A DNA stretch of 64,000 bases from positions 1,364,001 through 1,428,000 of the forward strand of contig JASFXZ010000052.1 of assembly GCA_032209605.1 (NCBI GenBank), in the 5' to 3' direction. Both the position numbers and the translations under genes were made by a program. The notes below the pieces were generated by a model. The model was not told the DNA's origin. It saw only the letters and a program-made list of their open reading frames with translations, and did no database searches. Positions 35,075 to 48,027 of this stretch are shown one piece after another. The stretch is from Mactromeris polynyma (lineage: Eukaryota; Mollusca; Bivalvia; Venerida; Mactridae). How positions within the stretch are numbered: the first letter of the stretch is position 1; the number at the start of each line of letters is the position of its first letter.

Positions 35075-36067
35075 AACCGGAGAGGACAAAGACATGGACG
35101 CTCAGCACTTTTGATTGTACTTCCATTTTGACTATCATGTATTTTGGTTACATTCAGTGTGTGGAGTCTATGTTTAGAAATGTAGACAGGTCTGTAGCTT
35201 CTTTAAGCCGACAGACAAAAGTAAACAATAAATTGCAACATCTTTTTGTGCAGGAAAGTCTCCAAGGCCCTATTGCCTTTGTCAGATTTAAATGTTACTA
35301 TACTCTATGCTATAAGCTTGTTAATGGCTCAGGAAGTAATTTAGTCAGTTCAGCTGCTTTGCCCACTGTGAAGTTTCATGTTGTCATGACATCAAATTTA
35401 CCAACCTCCATGGAGACATTTGTCTGGTTCCAAGCACAGTTCCTTACAAATTCCTGCTTCCAATAAGAACCACATGACGGTTAAAAGGCTATGGTATATC
35501 AGGAAGTGTTGGGCACTTGATTTAATTGAAGTTGCGTGCTTAAATTATTCCGATTGAAGACAGAATACGTCTGAAATATTCTGCATAATTTGATTTACAA
35601 ATAAGATTCAGGGAACAATGTCCATCTTTGTATTCAGCTAGGTCACTACTAACGTCAAAAAGAGGGTTTTATGGGCGTAACAATTTCTGGTGGCAGCAAT
35701 GGTTATATATTTAATTGAATAAGGGAGATAACCTCAGTGAGGCTTTCGAAAGTTTCCCATCCCTCATAATCATTCCATTTTACAGTGAAACGTAGTCGAC
35801 CAAAATCTTCTTGGCAATCCAATAATGGATTTTATGTCTTGTTGCATGCTGACAAGTCCATTAATTGTAGTGTATGACTTCTTCTGTTTAAGTACATCTT
35901 TGCAGTTCTTATGCTGTCCCTAATCATCGACTTCGCTGCATGGCATCCTGTTGTCTTATATATATTGTATCCGACATAGTAGATATTACATCGGACTTTG
36001 CAGATATTACACTATTTAGAACTGGTTAACAGGGGGAATGTCAAAGAAGTGAAACTCTGCAAGTGTT
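35075..36067. other. Non-coding between the two large arrays
   Basis: An open frame with ATG 35137 to about 35466 (roughly 110 codons) follows directly after the array. It lacks recognisable domains, and a chance frame is plausible. No repeat was recognised. Confidence 0.35.
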
Positions 36068-36205
36068 GAATTCCAACTGGGCAGCGTGTGTTGTCAGCTA
36101 TTTGGAGAGGGCTGGTTGATAATTAATTCTAGGAAAATTGGTTCGGTGACAGACCACTGTAGATAACTTAAAAATTGTTACAAAATGGTATTAAACCCAA
36201 TAAAA
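36068..36205 (+). mobile_element. SINE 3' part, copy 3
   Basis: CTGGTTGATAATTAATTCTA, GGAAAATTGGTTCGGTGACA and ACCACTGTAGATAACTT match in order the conserved 3' block at 23612 and 26790. It ends ATGGTATTAAACCCAATAAA. The 5' head is missing or decayed. Confidence 0.6.
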
Positions 36206-36437
36206 CAAATGGAACAAAAAGAAACGGATTGTTTCTCAGCTGAAAATGTTAAAAAATTAAAACTTAGAAATTAAATGTTAAGCATGATCAGGTGTCTGGT
36301 GCAGACAAGAGTCTAGTTTGTACCTTTACGTTAAGACTACTGTCACAGGTATAGTCACTCCACTGAAGAAGCAGATAGTTTTGCCTCAAACCCATGGTGT
36401 ATGAAATGAATACCCGGTATTGCAGTCTAGCAGGAAA

Positions 36438-37758
36438 TGCCATCTACGAAGCACACACCCATCCCAAAAGGATATACAAAAAACACGCACATCTCAAAAC
36501 CATATACGAAGCACACACCCATCCCAAATGCATATATGAAGCAAACACCCATCCCAAAAGCATATGCGAAGAACACGCCCATCCCAAAAGCATATATGAA
36601 GCAAACACCCAACCCAAATGTAGTTATGAAGCACACACCCATCCCAAAAGCATATGCGAAGAACACGCCCATCCCAAATGCATATATGAAGCAAACACCC
36701 AACCCAAATGTAGTTATGAAGCACACACCCATCCCAAAAGCATATGCGAAGAACACGCCCATCCCAAAAGCATATACGAAGCACACCCCCATCCCAAAAG
36801 CATATATGAAGCACACAGCCATCCCAAATGTGTATATGAATCACACACCCATCCCAAATGTGTATATGAAGCACACACCCATCCAAAAAACATATATGAA
36901 ACTCACACCCATTTCAAAAGCATCTACGAAGCACACAACCATCTCAAAAGCATATACAAAGCACACAGCCATCCCAAATGTGTATATGAAGCACACACCC
37001 ATCCAAAAAACATATATGAAACTCACACCCATTTCAAAAGCATCTACGAAGCACACAACCATCTCAAAAGCATATACAAAGCACATGCCCATCCAAAAAG
37101 CATATACGAAGCACACCCCCATTCCAAAAGCGTATATGAAGCACACACCCATTCCAAATGCGTATATGAAGCACACACCCATCTCAAAAGCATATATATG
37201 AAGCACACACCCATCCCAAAAGCATATACGAAGAACACGCCCATCCCAAAAGCATATACGAAGCACGCCCAATCCCAAAAGCATATATGAAGCACACACC
37301 CATCCCAAATGCGTATATGAAGCACACTCCCATCCAAAAAGCATACATGAAGCACACACCCATTTCAAAAGCATCTACGAAGCACACAACCATCTCAAAA
37401 GCATATATAAAGCACACACCATCCCAAAAGCATATACGAAGCACACAACCATCTCAAAAGCATATATAAAGCACACACCCATCCTGAAAGCATATTTGAA
37501 GAACACGCCCATCCCAAAAGCATATAAGAAGCACACCCCCATCCCAAAAGCGTATATGAAGCACACACCCATCCCAAGTGCGTATATGAAGCACACACCC
37601 ATCTCAAAAGCATATATGGAGCACACATCCATCCAAAAAAGCTTACATGAAGCACACACCAATTTCAAAAGCATCAACGGAGCCATCTTAAAAGCATATA
37701 CGAAGCACACACCCATCCCAAAAGCATGTATCAAGCACACACCCATCCCAAAAGCAAA
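36438..37758. repeat. 30-bp minisatellite, 1.3 kb, about 44 copies
   Basis: The unit GCACACACCCATCCCAAAAG plus CATATATGAA keeps strict 30-bp spacing from 36438 to about 37195. A few indels occur further right. A higher-order block of 120 bp is visible: 36841-36960 is nearly identical to 36961-37080. Another block with AACCCAAATGTAGTTATGAA recurs at about 36609 and 36699. Long open frames on both strands (YEAHTHPKSI and KHTPIPKAYM on +, CFIYAFGMGV on -) follow from the period. Confidence 0.95.
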
Positions 37759-39371
37759 AGATGGCATGAAATGTATACAAACATGTAAACAACTGCAACA
37801 GCACAAGGGATGCAATACACAAACATTAATGATGGGTGGTGTAAAGTCTGTTTTGGTCAGCCCTGTTGTAAAGTACATTTATTTCCCTTTACAGAAATCA
37901 GCAGAATAACTTTGTTTTCAAGCAGCTGTGAAAACTTATTTTCTTCCATTATCACTTTTCTCAGAATACTGGCTAAATATTTAATGAACAAAATGATGAA
38001 GTATTGTGGTCAGATTACTCAGTAAAGTACAATATTGTAACCACGGTGGTACAAATTATTGTTTCCATTGGACAATTGTTAGATCAATGTGTGAGGATTT
38101 CATCAAGGCCAAGCATTGGAAGATTTATCACAGATCAATAACTTGTTTGTTGTCAGTTGTAAGTCGTACTCGGATTTGCCTGCCAAATATAATCATGGAA
38201 GTTCTTGGAAATTCTTGAATTCCAATATGGGTGGCTTCGAACAGCTGGATTTCCTTATAAGTACTGTGGAATTTCTATGAAGAAATAAGTAAATGTATTC
38301 TGACTGATGTCAAATTAGAAATGGACTGGAATTTATCGTATGTGTGGGTCATTTGTGACCGATATGTTTGATGTTTTTGCGTAAACAGTATTTGTGCAGT
38401 AAGGAAATTAAACAAATTAATTGTTTACACTTATGTGACACTTCGTGATTTAATATAAATGTCAAATTAATTAAGTGCTTTTTAATTTTAGATATAAGAG
38501 GAGTTGAATTTTTGGGTGGTTTTAAAGATAGCTTTATGGAAGATCATTGAACCCTATTGGCTGAAAGTCGGAATTTATCATTAAGATGTAGTTATTATGA
38601 ATAATATTTAATTGATTTTAATTAACCATTTTAAATACAAATTTTTTTTTTATTAAATTTGTTTAGAAGATTTAAGCAAAATTGATATAATGAGTGAAAG
38701 CAATTAAAAGATGTTGATAATAAGTGATACCAAGTTTTTTAAGTATCAGCAACTAATATTATTTGTTAGTCATGTTTTCAACATCAATCTTTGTACATGT
38801 CTGCAAACAAGTTTCATGTTGTACATAAATTTTGAGGTACTATCTAAGTGTCCCAGGTGAGACAAATATTTCCTGGAAAAGTTTGATAACAAATTCAAAT
38901 GTCAGCATATGTGTTAGTGTGTTGATGGGTCTCCATTTGAAATGTCAAGCTCTTTTAGATTCTGCACTTGGTGAAGAATTGTCAGTTTTTTTGCAGTCAT
39001 TTTCACAACAGTTACTGACTCAGCATTGTCTGGCAATAATCAAGATGGCATTAAATTGACACCGTGAGGAAAAAAACTTCATTCTCTCTGCCAATTTGCT
39101 GCTTTTCCATGACATTTCCAGGAGAAAAATGTGGAGATTTTTTTCAATTGGTCTGTTAACACTTCCACTAACGAGGGTTCATGTTTAGGTTGTTTTCTAA
39201 TTTTTTGAAGGTTGGTAATACTACCTCTGTTGATGAGCTGTGATGGACACGCTATGTTCTTAATACTGTCAAGTGCAGGCTTCTGTATGACACAGTCAGT
39301 ATCTCACTTACTTGGTTGATTTTAAGAAATTTGTATTTGCACTTAAAGAACTTCTGTGCTTTGACCTGTCT
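37759..39371. other. Non-coding, no feature recognised
   Basis: Unique AT-rich sequence. Open frames near 38006 and 38832 lack ATG starts or splice framing. Confidence 0.4.
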
Positions 39372-39537
39372 CTGCCCAACAATTCCTTGTTGCCCCATCC
39401 CAGTGGATGTTTGACCTTGTACCTTTTTGACTGTTAAAGTGTTTTGTGTGCTGATGTTTCCCTGGGATCTGAGTGGGGAGGCTTTGTCTCATGAATGTGC
39501 CATACCTTGTAACAACTTAATTCTTCCTTTTCTGGAA
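39372..39537 (+). repeat. Dispersed family X, copy 3
   Basis: It shows CCAACAATTCCTTGTTGCCC, GATGTTTCCCTGGGATCTGA, GTGGGGAGGCTTTGTCTCAT and TTGTAACAACTTAATTCTTC in the order seen at 29199. This is the copy that best separates the 5' and 3' segments. Confidence 0.6.
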
Positions 39538-40099
39538 AGCAAATTACTCAGAATTAATTTGGAATTATTGGTTTACTTGCCTAATATTTTGCATCATTTT
39601 TACAGTGGACATAAATATTGACCATTCAGTTTAAGGGTTTGATGCAGAACGATGGTATCTCATTGTTGGTAGTTATGCAGTTACAATAGTTTTGTGCAGT
39701 ACCTTAGATGTTGAATATAACCTTGCATTACTTCGGCTATTCTCATTATGTCTTCATTAACAGCTTATGATTGTGTACTAGCTGATGTGTGTGGTAGCTA
39801 TTGTACTCATACTGATGATATTCTGATTGGAAAAGAATGCTACAATATCTGAATTATGTCATGTTTTTGTCTACTGAATCATATGTGTGTGCATTATTTA
39901 TGCATTGTTAGTGGCTATTTCTACTTCTGGTTAATTTTTGTATGAATAATTGATACAAGTCAAGTCAATACATCACAATGTCATTATTTATGGTATTCTT
40001 ATATCTAAGCATTTAAGTTTCCTGGCTTTGCTGCACGTAGTAAGATTATCAGGTTTATGAATAAAAGTACTCTAAACATTAACACTCTTTTACTTCTAA

Positions 40100-40330
40100 A
40101 ACATGTCTTTCATAATTATGCAATTAACATCAAATGTGCCTTTTACTTCCAAACATGTCTTTTACTTCCAAACATGTCTTTTACTTGAAAACGTGTGTTT
40201 AGTAATATACGATGTATCGTTCACTTATCTTTTACTTCCTAACATGCCTTTTACTTTAAAAAATTTCTTTTACCTCCAAATGAGCTATTTCCCCCCAAAT
40301 GTGCCTTCACCAATTTATGATGTATTGGTC
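40100..40330. repeat. Degenerate 19-bp-based repeat
   Basis: CTTTTACTTCCAAACATGT occurs twice in tandem at about 40139-40176, with diverged copies up to about 40310. A longer element containing ACGATGTATCGTTCA / ATGATGTATTGGTCC recurs at about 40210 and 40317. The array is old. Confidence 0.6.
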
Positions 40331-41451
40331 CATTTATTTCATGTGAGGGACTAATTTCCAAGAAGCACCACAAATTATTTTGCATGTCTTAGGAAATATA
40401 TTTCGTAGATAGTTGATAAATATCATTATGCAAAATTGTCTGGTGTTATTTTGATGTATAATGGCAGATCATGTATTCAGGCAGTAACCAAGTTAGTTTA
40501 TTGATATGTCTGGAGAAATTGTGCTTCTATACACTGTAGATCTTCCACATGCAACCTCCTTATTCAGCATTTTAGGTTTGTCAATTCTTGCTCAAATTTA
40601 AATTAAAACTTCCTCCGGATGGCATTTCGTTGGCTATTTATAAGTGAATTTGAAGCATCAGGTGTGGCTGTAATATATCCATTGCAAAACAATTCTCTTT
40701 TGTTGTTTTATTTATAAGTAATTAATTAAAACAAACTCCTACCTGTAGACTATCCACATGGTCAAGGTGTTGTAAGAATGAGACACTTGTGAGAATCACA
40801 TTGATTATTTTCTTCTTCATATTATCACTAAGTGGTCTATGATTTAGATGCCTTATTGGAGTTGTCAGTTGTTTAGGATTCCCACTGTGTTCCACCATTA
40901 ACTTGTGATTATCAGCTGAAGCAATGATGCTGGCTAACATCTGGTGATCAGTTATTGCCTTAATTTAGGGGACATATGGATAGTTATTGCGCTGTGTTAT
41001 GTTTAGATTGTCATTGTTATCTTGTATTTCATGTGGAATATTGCTCTTGAAAGTGAATGAAATTTGTTTTGAATGAATAACTGCCTGTGATTTCTCTTTT
41101 TTTGTGTGTGAAGTGGAGCTTAGTTCTTCTGTATCATTTAATGTACTGATTTCTGTACTTGATGGATTGTATTAAAGTACTATCAGTATTTTATGACTTA
41201 TAATTTGACATAATGTTTTTTATGATTTCCTGGGATTACATCATTTCCTTTTTTTTCAAGTGCCAATTTTCAGATAGTTCTGATTTGGTTATTTAGGTAT
41301 TGTTTTGACATTGGAATTGTGGGAAATGCTCCTGTTTAATCCTGCATTTTCTGCATTGTCTGACTTTCTGTAATGGGTAATCATTTATTGGTTGACTGTT
41401 TTTAAATTCTACAAACAATTTATTAAAATAGGGACATCAGCCTTTACACTA
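40331..41451. other. Non-coding, no feature recognised
   Basis: No gene or repeat could be supported. Confidence 0.4.
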
Positions 41452-41740
41452 GGGAGTCCAGAAATTTAGATAGTTCAAACATTATAATGGGTAGCTCAGA
41501 AAAAAAGGAGGTCAAACATTGTAATTCAACAAATAGGAGGCATTAGAATAGTAAGTTCAAACAGGAATTGGTTGTAATGAAGACAAAAGTGAGTCCTTGC
41601 AATTGGTAGTACAGACAAGAAAGAGTTTAAACATAATGTCATTCAAGGAGTTCAGACATCTACCATTGCAATTGGTAGTTCAGACAAAAGTGGGTTCAAA
41701 CATTGTGATTCTGGGAGTTCTGCCATTGGTACTTTGAACA
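41452..41740. repeat. Degenerate repeat, about 40-55 bp units
   Basis: TTGGTAGTTCAGACAAAAGT and GGTTCAAACATTGTAATTC-like segments recur about six times with many substitutions and length changes. It is probably a decayed minisatellite. Confidence 0.5.
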
Positions 41741-44700
41741 ATATTAATAGTGACTGATGTATTTACTAACATTTCAAACTAGAATACTGTACTGTCCCAT
41801 TGGTTATTTTGGCATGGACGCTTCAGAGGGCTTCGGCTTTTCATTTTTTCTCGTCAATTTACATTACCAGTCTGTTACCTAATTACCATAACAAATTACT
41901 CAAGGGACTGTGCTGTGATGTACAGCTATAGAGAGTCCAGTATTTCATGTATGGATTGTGCTTTATTTCTCTGACTGTCTCAACATTAGCGTATATTATG
42001 TTTGCGTTTTCAGGACACGATTGTGACATTTATGAATCGAAGTTTTAGACGAATCTTCTGTTGGTTTCTTAGCAACGTATATATGTTCTTCCTGCTGAGC
42101 TTGTTTCAGTATTGGTCGTATTATTGTACAAATGTTGTCCAGTTTGTATTCCTGTAAACACTCAATTTCATTTTATTGTTGTTTTAACATTATGGTGACA
42201 AAAAACAAGAACATTGCACTGTTCCCTGATGTTTTTGTGTTCATTGCTTAGATTACACGCTCATTTCATTTCCAATTAAATACCAATTAATCGCCAATAT
42301 TCCTGGAGTCTTTAATGCTTTTGATGTCTCTAGAGATTTGTTAGCTGTCATAATTTAAATCCTTGTAGAGTCAATTGCAGACTACAAATAAAGCTGGGAG
42401 CATTAAGTAGCAATATATAACATTTCTTTGAAAATTCTTTGCAGTGCTAAATTGTTAAGATTAAGAAGAGACTGCATATCATTTTAGGAAATTAATTATG
42501 GTCTTTGATTGAAAAGTATATGTTGGGCTATATTTCAATACGGCGTCTCTAAAATACATAGAAGTTTCATTTCATTGCAAGTTTCTGAATTGTAAAAAGT
42601 ATTGGATTGGCTGTACTTTTCGAATAGATTATTTTCAGGATATCAGTATTTTTTAAGTATACAGATTATGAAATAAATCATTACTTACACTCGGTCATTA
42701 AATTAATTTACCTCATGTAACATGGTGTAAAAAATAAAAATGCTTCACAATTATTTCAAAATTTAGTTAATAATTCTGTCAAAAAAGTAATAACATTTCA
42801 TTTGTAAAAATAATTGAAATAATGCCAATGCCTTTTTCAAGTAATTACTCAAAAAATGTCTGTTGCAAGCCAAGTTACGGTCACATACATCAGAGTTTCC
42901 TCCATGACACTTTCCATGGTTTGACGCTATTCTCGTATTGATTGGGGTCTCATCTCATCAATGATGCCATATTATTTGTTTCCTATTCTCATCTCTTCCT
43001 GTGTAGAAATTCTCGTAAATGCTCCCCTTTTTTAGCCTGATGAATTGCTGCGTGATTTAAGAGATGGGGACATTTTTTCGATTAGGGGTCTAAAACGGCG
43101 GTCGATGATTACAAAGGAATGCGTGCTGTTCTAGAACTTGTCACGTTGTGTCAGTGCTGTAAGGAAGTCGGTATGAAGTATTTGTAGGAGCATACATCGT
43201 TTGAATGGAATACTCAGGTCTTGAGGGACCGATTTTTGTGGGAATATTACTAGGAATGTTTCTAGGGATTTTGTGATATGTGACTAGTTTCAGGTTGCAT
43301 TTATAACGACTTTGATGCTTGACTTTGATCATTCAATACACTATTATCGTTGATACCCAGTGTTATGGGAGTACAGTGGCGAGTGCTTGATTCCATTGTT
43401 TTTAGTGTTCAACGGATAAAATCCATTAATGTATGGGAAGTTCTTTCGTGTTTTTTTTACGTTAATGAATTAGATGATAGCTTAGGCTAGGAGTTCAAAT
43501 TAAATTGTTTTAAGTTTAATGGTATTGATACGCATATTATGTAACACTTTTAATGACTGCTAATATGAAGTGTTATCGTCAAACTATATGTGTCATCATT
43601 GTTTTCTATGTTTTTGGTTTGATGCACAAGTAGAGTCACTCGGTTTTTAGTTTCAGAAGCAGTTACTTTTGTGTTGCGCTAAACTTACTGTATATATCTG
43701 GTGTCGGTTACACAGGCTAGATTGTTTCTTTATGTGTTTGATGAATAAAACTAAATTCTTGGTCACAGATTATTGCCTGAAGCCCCTTTTTTCAACTGCA
43801 TAATGATTTTACTATTACATGATTCTCATAATGCTTTCTGAATTGATTGATTTTCACTTTGGTTTCATTACTTGAAACAGCGACTATGCGTTAAATGATC
43901 TCAGTATTTTGAAAAATTCCAGTTTGATTTGGGGGAAAAACTGTTGCATTTCAGTTTTGATATTGTAGCATTTTCAATGGTTTTGCTGTAACTGTAGATC
44001 TATTAGTAACTGGATATTGTGTAGTTTCCTGTAACAGTCTATATCTGTCTATCTTGGATAATTATATTGCTGCCCATCACTTTACTGTCATATATAAGTA
44101 TAAAATGTACTCTACATATATTGATATTTGTTGTCTTGGTAACAGAATCCCTTATTGGAAACATATCATTTGTTTTTTGATGAATTAAGAGAGATTTATG
44201 TAGAGGTTATTGTTGTAGAAGAATAACGTTTGTGTTTATTCATGGATTTATAAGGTTAAATCAAACATACCATTATGAGGGGTTCCAGCCAACCTTAATC
44301 ACTTGAAAAAAGGAAAAAAGCCATTTTCTATTCAGTTTAGCTTGTAAAATGTTTGTATAATATGAAAATAGAACTTATCAAATTGTTACAAATCTCATTT
44401 CCTGCAGCAATACAAACATTAGCCTGGCATAATATATCATTTTGAAAGACAGGTTTGATAAATTCAATAAAACAGTACCACTCCAGGAATCACAGATCCT
44501 CATATGTAAAAACATTATGTCTAAAAGTGAAAATGAAAATCTGTTTTCCAAATTCTAATTTAAAGTATGGAATTCTAATTTCCAGAGGAATGCTTTGCAT
44601 AATCAATGTGACAGACTTTAAACAATCACTTACGTTGTATCGGTTTCATGTATTAATATCTTATAGCGGATGAGACTTGTGCCTTGAAATGGGGAGGTAA

Positions 44701-45260
44701 TCATTGATGTTTTATTATCATTCTGACAATGCAGTTTTAATCATTTTTAATGGTGATTTCGAACATTTAGTGTCCTTGAAATTTCCTCAATTTTCTATAA
44801 AAAAGTATTGATGTGACAAAAACCATTTTCAATGTAATGAATTGAATTGTTAATGATCTTAAAACATCCGCCTGACCTTCACTGAGTGACACTGATGAAT
44901 TGATTGTGCGTACATAAGCATTTGGAGGGGGAGAGCAATCGATACACTGTCTGGTTCGAAAGTTGGTTTAATTTCTTCAGTAAGATTTGTGCTTTAAGGA
45001 GAAATAAGTATGATTGTGAATGATAAACAGCAGTGTGGTGCAAAGATGTTGTAATGGCTACATCACTGAGCCTGAGTTACGGGAGTTTTGTGCTAAATCC
45101 TCAGATCGTGCTTTGCAAGTATACTTCAGCTGATAAATACATTCCTAGACAGACATATTGTGTACAAAAGTTTGAACCCTAATTGACTGATTATTGTCCA
45201 TATTATGTCTGATGAGTGTTTTTTTATAGGTTTAACCACTTGACTGTCCATCAAAAATAA
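41741..45260. other. Non-coding, no feature recognised
   Basis: A long unique AT-rich stretch. A 63-codon minus-strand frame with a true ATG (43332 to 43141) has no recognised feature. No repeats could be supported. Confidence 0.4.
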
Positions 45261-45488
45261 GCGCTGCTATGCCCGATACAACCACTTCTGTAAGTGACGT
45301 CATTTCAAGAAAACACAACATGTGATGTCACTATTTGCAAGCAGGAAACAATATTTACTCCATAATTATGGTCCCTTAGTTTTCATATTGCCATATTGCT
45401 TACTGTCAGTACATGGTGACATCACATTTGTGATGTTTTCTTGAAATGACATCACTTAAGAAGAGGTTAGAAATCGTACAGCAGCATG
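45261..45488. mobile_element. Long-TIR MITE with CRE-type palindromes, copy 1
   Basis: The left arm (about 45261-45340) and right arm (about 45405-45488) are inverted copies: GTAAGTGACGTCATTTCAAG pairs with CTTGAAATGACATCACTTAA, and ACATGTGATGTCACTAT pairs with TGGTGACATCACATTTGTG. TGACGTCA is at 45295-45302, while the right arm has the variant TGACATCA. The same element recurs at 53612. No coding capacity. The superfamily is not assigned because the exact ends and target duplication are unclear. Confidence 0.75.
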
Positions 45489-45532
45489 TCATTTTATTAA
45501 TTTGGAGGTTACTTACAACATTTTCAGGAGGC

Positions 45533-45645
45533 CCGAGTTTCAAGTCTCAACCATCTGATTGGCTGTTTCTGAGTACAGGGTTAAAATTGACCAATGGGAA
45601 GACTGCATTCTGAGACTGGTCTCTAAAACTTAGTTTTATGACTCT
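45533..45645. repeat. Paired-CCAAT dispersed family, copy
   Basis: TCTCAACCATCTGATTGGCT, then TTAAAATTGACCAATGGGAA, then GACTGCATTCTGAGACTGGT. ATTGG and CCAAT boxes lie about 35 bp apart in opposite orientation, flanked by imperfect TCTCA / TGAGA. Confidence 0.65.
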
Positions 45646-46506
45646 GAACCATCAGGTTTGACTCGAGGTCATTACAGCTTACTTGTTTTTTGTTTGTAAC
45701 ACCTGCTGCTATGTTTGCAAGCCTTTTACAGAAATTATTTACTTAAGTGTAGATCAGTAATTCTGCGTAGAAAATTCCGATATTTGTCGTAGATTTTGTT
45801 CTCAGACACTTGATCCAAGTCTTAGTATAATGACTTGTTGATGATCATGGTGTAAATACTAAGATTCCATCCTTAAAATGATAATGAACGTGTACCAGGA
45901 TAATACACATTATAATGTTTGCATCAGGATGTTATAAGCAATAAGCAAACTAATTATTTATCAATTATCAGACTAATTAGCGTGAAATATGCATCATGCT
46001 GGAGGTGGCAAGCATTCTGCTTCATTTAGTGCGTTTGTGATTTCATGTGTTGTCTTGTGAGCCATTTGATGGTTAGGTGCAAAACTGTCGTAGCTCTGTT
46101 TTGGTTTATAAACTTTTCAATAGTTTTGCATGGAACTTACAGAAGAACTGTCAGGGGCTGGACATTTTTTCATTGATGACTTTATTGAATATAATTGCAG
46201 TGTGGAATAATGGTTCAATAATTGTATTTCAGTATTCTATACTTCACTTCCAGTCTCAGTAAGGAAATGGTGGAATGAATGTGTGATGTAGTTTTTATTT
46301 TGTGTGATTTTTGGCATTTTCAAAGGATAATATATAATGTTTTATCAGGAATTAAATATTGGATATTTTCGAACTATTGCATGGTATTAATGGATGTTTC
46401 TCGTACATTTTGAGAATTTAAAGTCATGTTTTATACAGCTAATTACGTGCAGGTTCACTGCAGAAACAATTTTGTGAAGTTCAGCTTAGTTTATAAAACT
46501 GGGTTT

Positions 46507-46602
46507 GGAGACCTGAGTCTCAGAATGCAGCCTTGCTATTGGTCAGTTTTTAGAATGGGCTCAGGAACATCCAATCAGATGATTTAATTTTGAGACTGAA
46601 AA
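46507..46602. repeat. Paired-CCAAT dispersed family, copy (inverted)
   Basis: GAGTCTCAGAATGCAGCC, CTATTGGTCAGTTTTTAGAA and ACATCCAATCAGATGATTT read as the reverse complement of the copy at 45533. Confidence 0.6.
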
Positions 46603-48027
46603 TCTGTGTGATTTCTTCTGTTACATTGTTGAACTTAATTGTATCATAAATATTTAGTGTTTTATGCGCTGTTCTGTAAGTGTAGATCAAGTGTTTAGCA
46701 CACAACTTTTGTAACATCTTTGCCATGACTATGTTACTGTAGTTTGTTCCAAATCCTTGGTATTTGCACTTGCAGTATGAAGAGACAATTACTAGACTCC
46801 TGTATTTTTCATTTCTCTGTAAGTACAGTAATTACTTTCTCTTTATTTCTGGTTCATTACTTCTTTTATGTCTTCATGTGTTTTAATGTTCTCATATATT
46901 TGGCTGTGATTGCCACCTATACTCTTGTTGAGGTTCCTTATGATGACCATGCTGTGTTGGTCAGATAACATCTGGAAACCATTTGCACTTGGTATGGTCA
47001 GTCTGTCATAGTCAGTGTTCTCTCCCATCAGCAGGTTACAATTAACAACTGATTATAAACATGGAGGATATCCCATAAGTTGTCTTACATTACTGATGAG
47101 GGAAGAAATTAGTGGGCGAGGGGTAGGAGCACCACTGACTCCTGTGTTCTGAACGTCCTGTGTCTGAATCGGGATTTGGGCTAGGTGCTACTGTGAACTT
47201 CATAATCACTAAATTAGGCTCGTCAGTACTGGTTAGTGACCCTAGAGTGACTGCTTAATGTTGCAACCTTTTTCGCTTTAACTTTTTTTAAGCAAACAAG
47301 TCTAAATTGAAATACTGAATTTATGAAAAATGTAAATGTAACGTCTTAAGAATTTTCAGTAATTCATATCCCCTTATGTTACATTTTCATATCATAAATT
47401 GTAAATACATTCTACTTACTTTATCTGTGATTTTTGCTCATAATACTTTATATAGTAGCAATCGTCACTGTTTAAGGCAATCGTGATATCACATCATCGG
47501 TTAGATTTCTCTGGCAAATTATCAAAGTTATACATGGGTGTTATAACATCTTCCTTGTCATTTATGGTGCAATAAAGTTTATAATCACCTTGAAATTTGT
47601 AGGATATTTAATTTGCAAGTGAATGATCAAATTACTGCGACTTGTATACATTTTCTTGATATTTCGTGTGAAAATACAAATTCTAGCGTAAAAATGAAAT
47701 GCTCTTTAAATATTATTGAGTTAATTTTTTGCAACATTTAAAAGGAACATTTGGTTACTTGCCGGTACTTGACATTTAAATGAGTTGTCATGGTTTTGTT
47801 TTCATTGATTCAATTTTCCTCTTTTGGGGTTTTAGCGCAATACTGTTGTAATTCTGTTTTTTGCAAAGATGCATATAGAATAGTTTGGTACCACGATGTT
47901 GAATTACTGAAAAAAGTGACACTGCATGTGGGGTCAGAGAATATTTATGTTAACTGCCAATAGTCATATAAATATGTTTATTAGCGTTTGACCTTTTTAC
48001 ATTTATATTCCTCTGTTCATTTAACTA
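46603..48027. other. Non-coding, no clear feature
   Basis: At about 47110-47260 a GTGGGCGAGGGGTAGGAGCA... segment with GTCTGAATCGGG could be an eroded tRNA-derived SINE, but no second copy was found to support it. Nothing else was recognised. Confidence 0.35.

Noticed and set aside
34480..35114. MVNQYVDLSG repeat protein and its opposite-strand partner
   Set aside because: Both follow from the 30-bp period. The non-repeat ends are only a few residues.
35137..35466. 110-codon frame just after the 28/30-bp array
   Set aside because: True ATG but no domain, no clear donor and an ordinary surrounding composition. Chance remains the better explanation.
36394..37909. Several frames of 90-300 codons on both strands (for example YEAHTHPKSI repeats)
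   Set aside because: The 30-bp period keeps many frames open on both strands at once. No splice framing or unique flanking domain.
47110..47260. Possible eroded SINE head (GTCTGAATCGGG as B box)
   Set aside because: No A box at the right distance and no second copy in the window.
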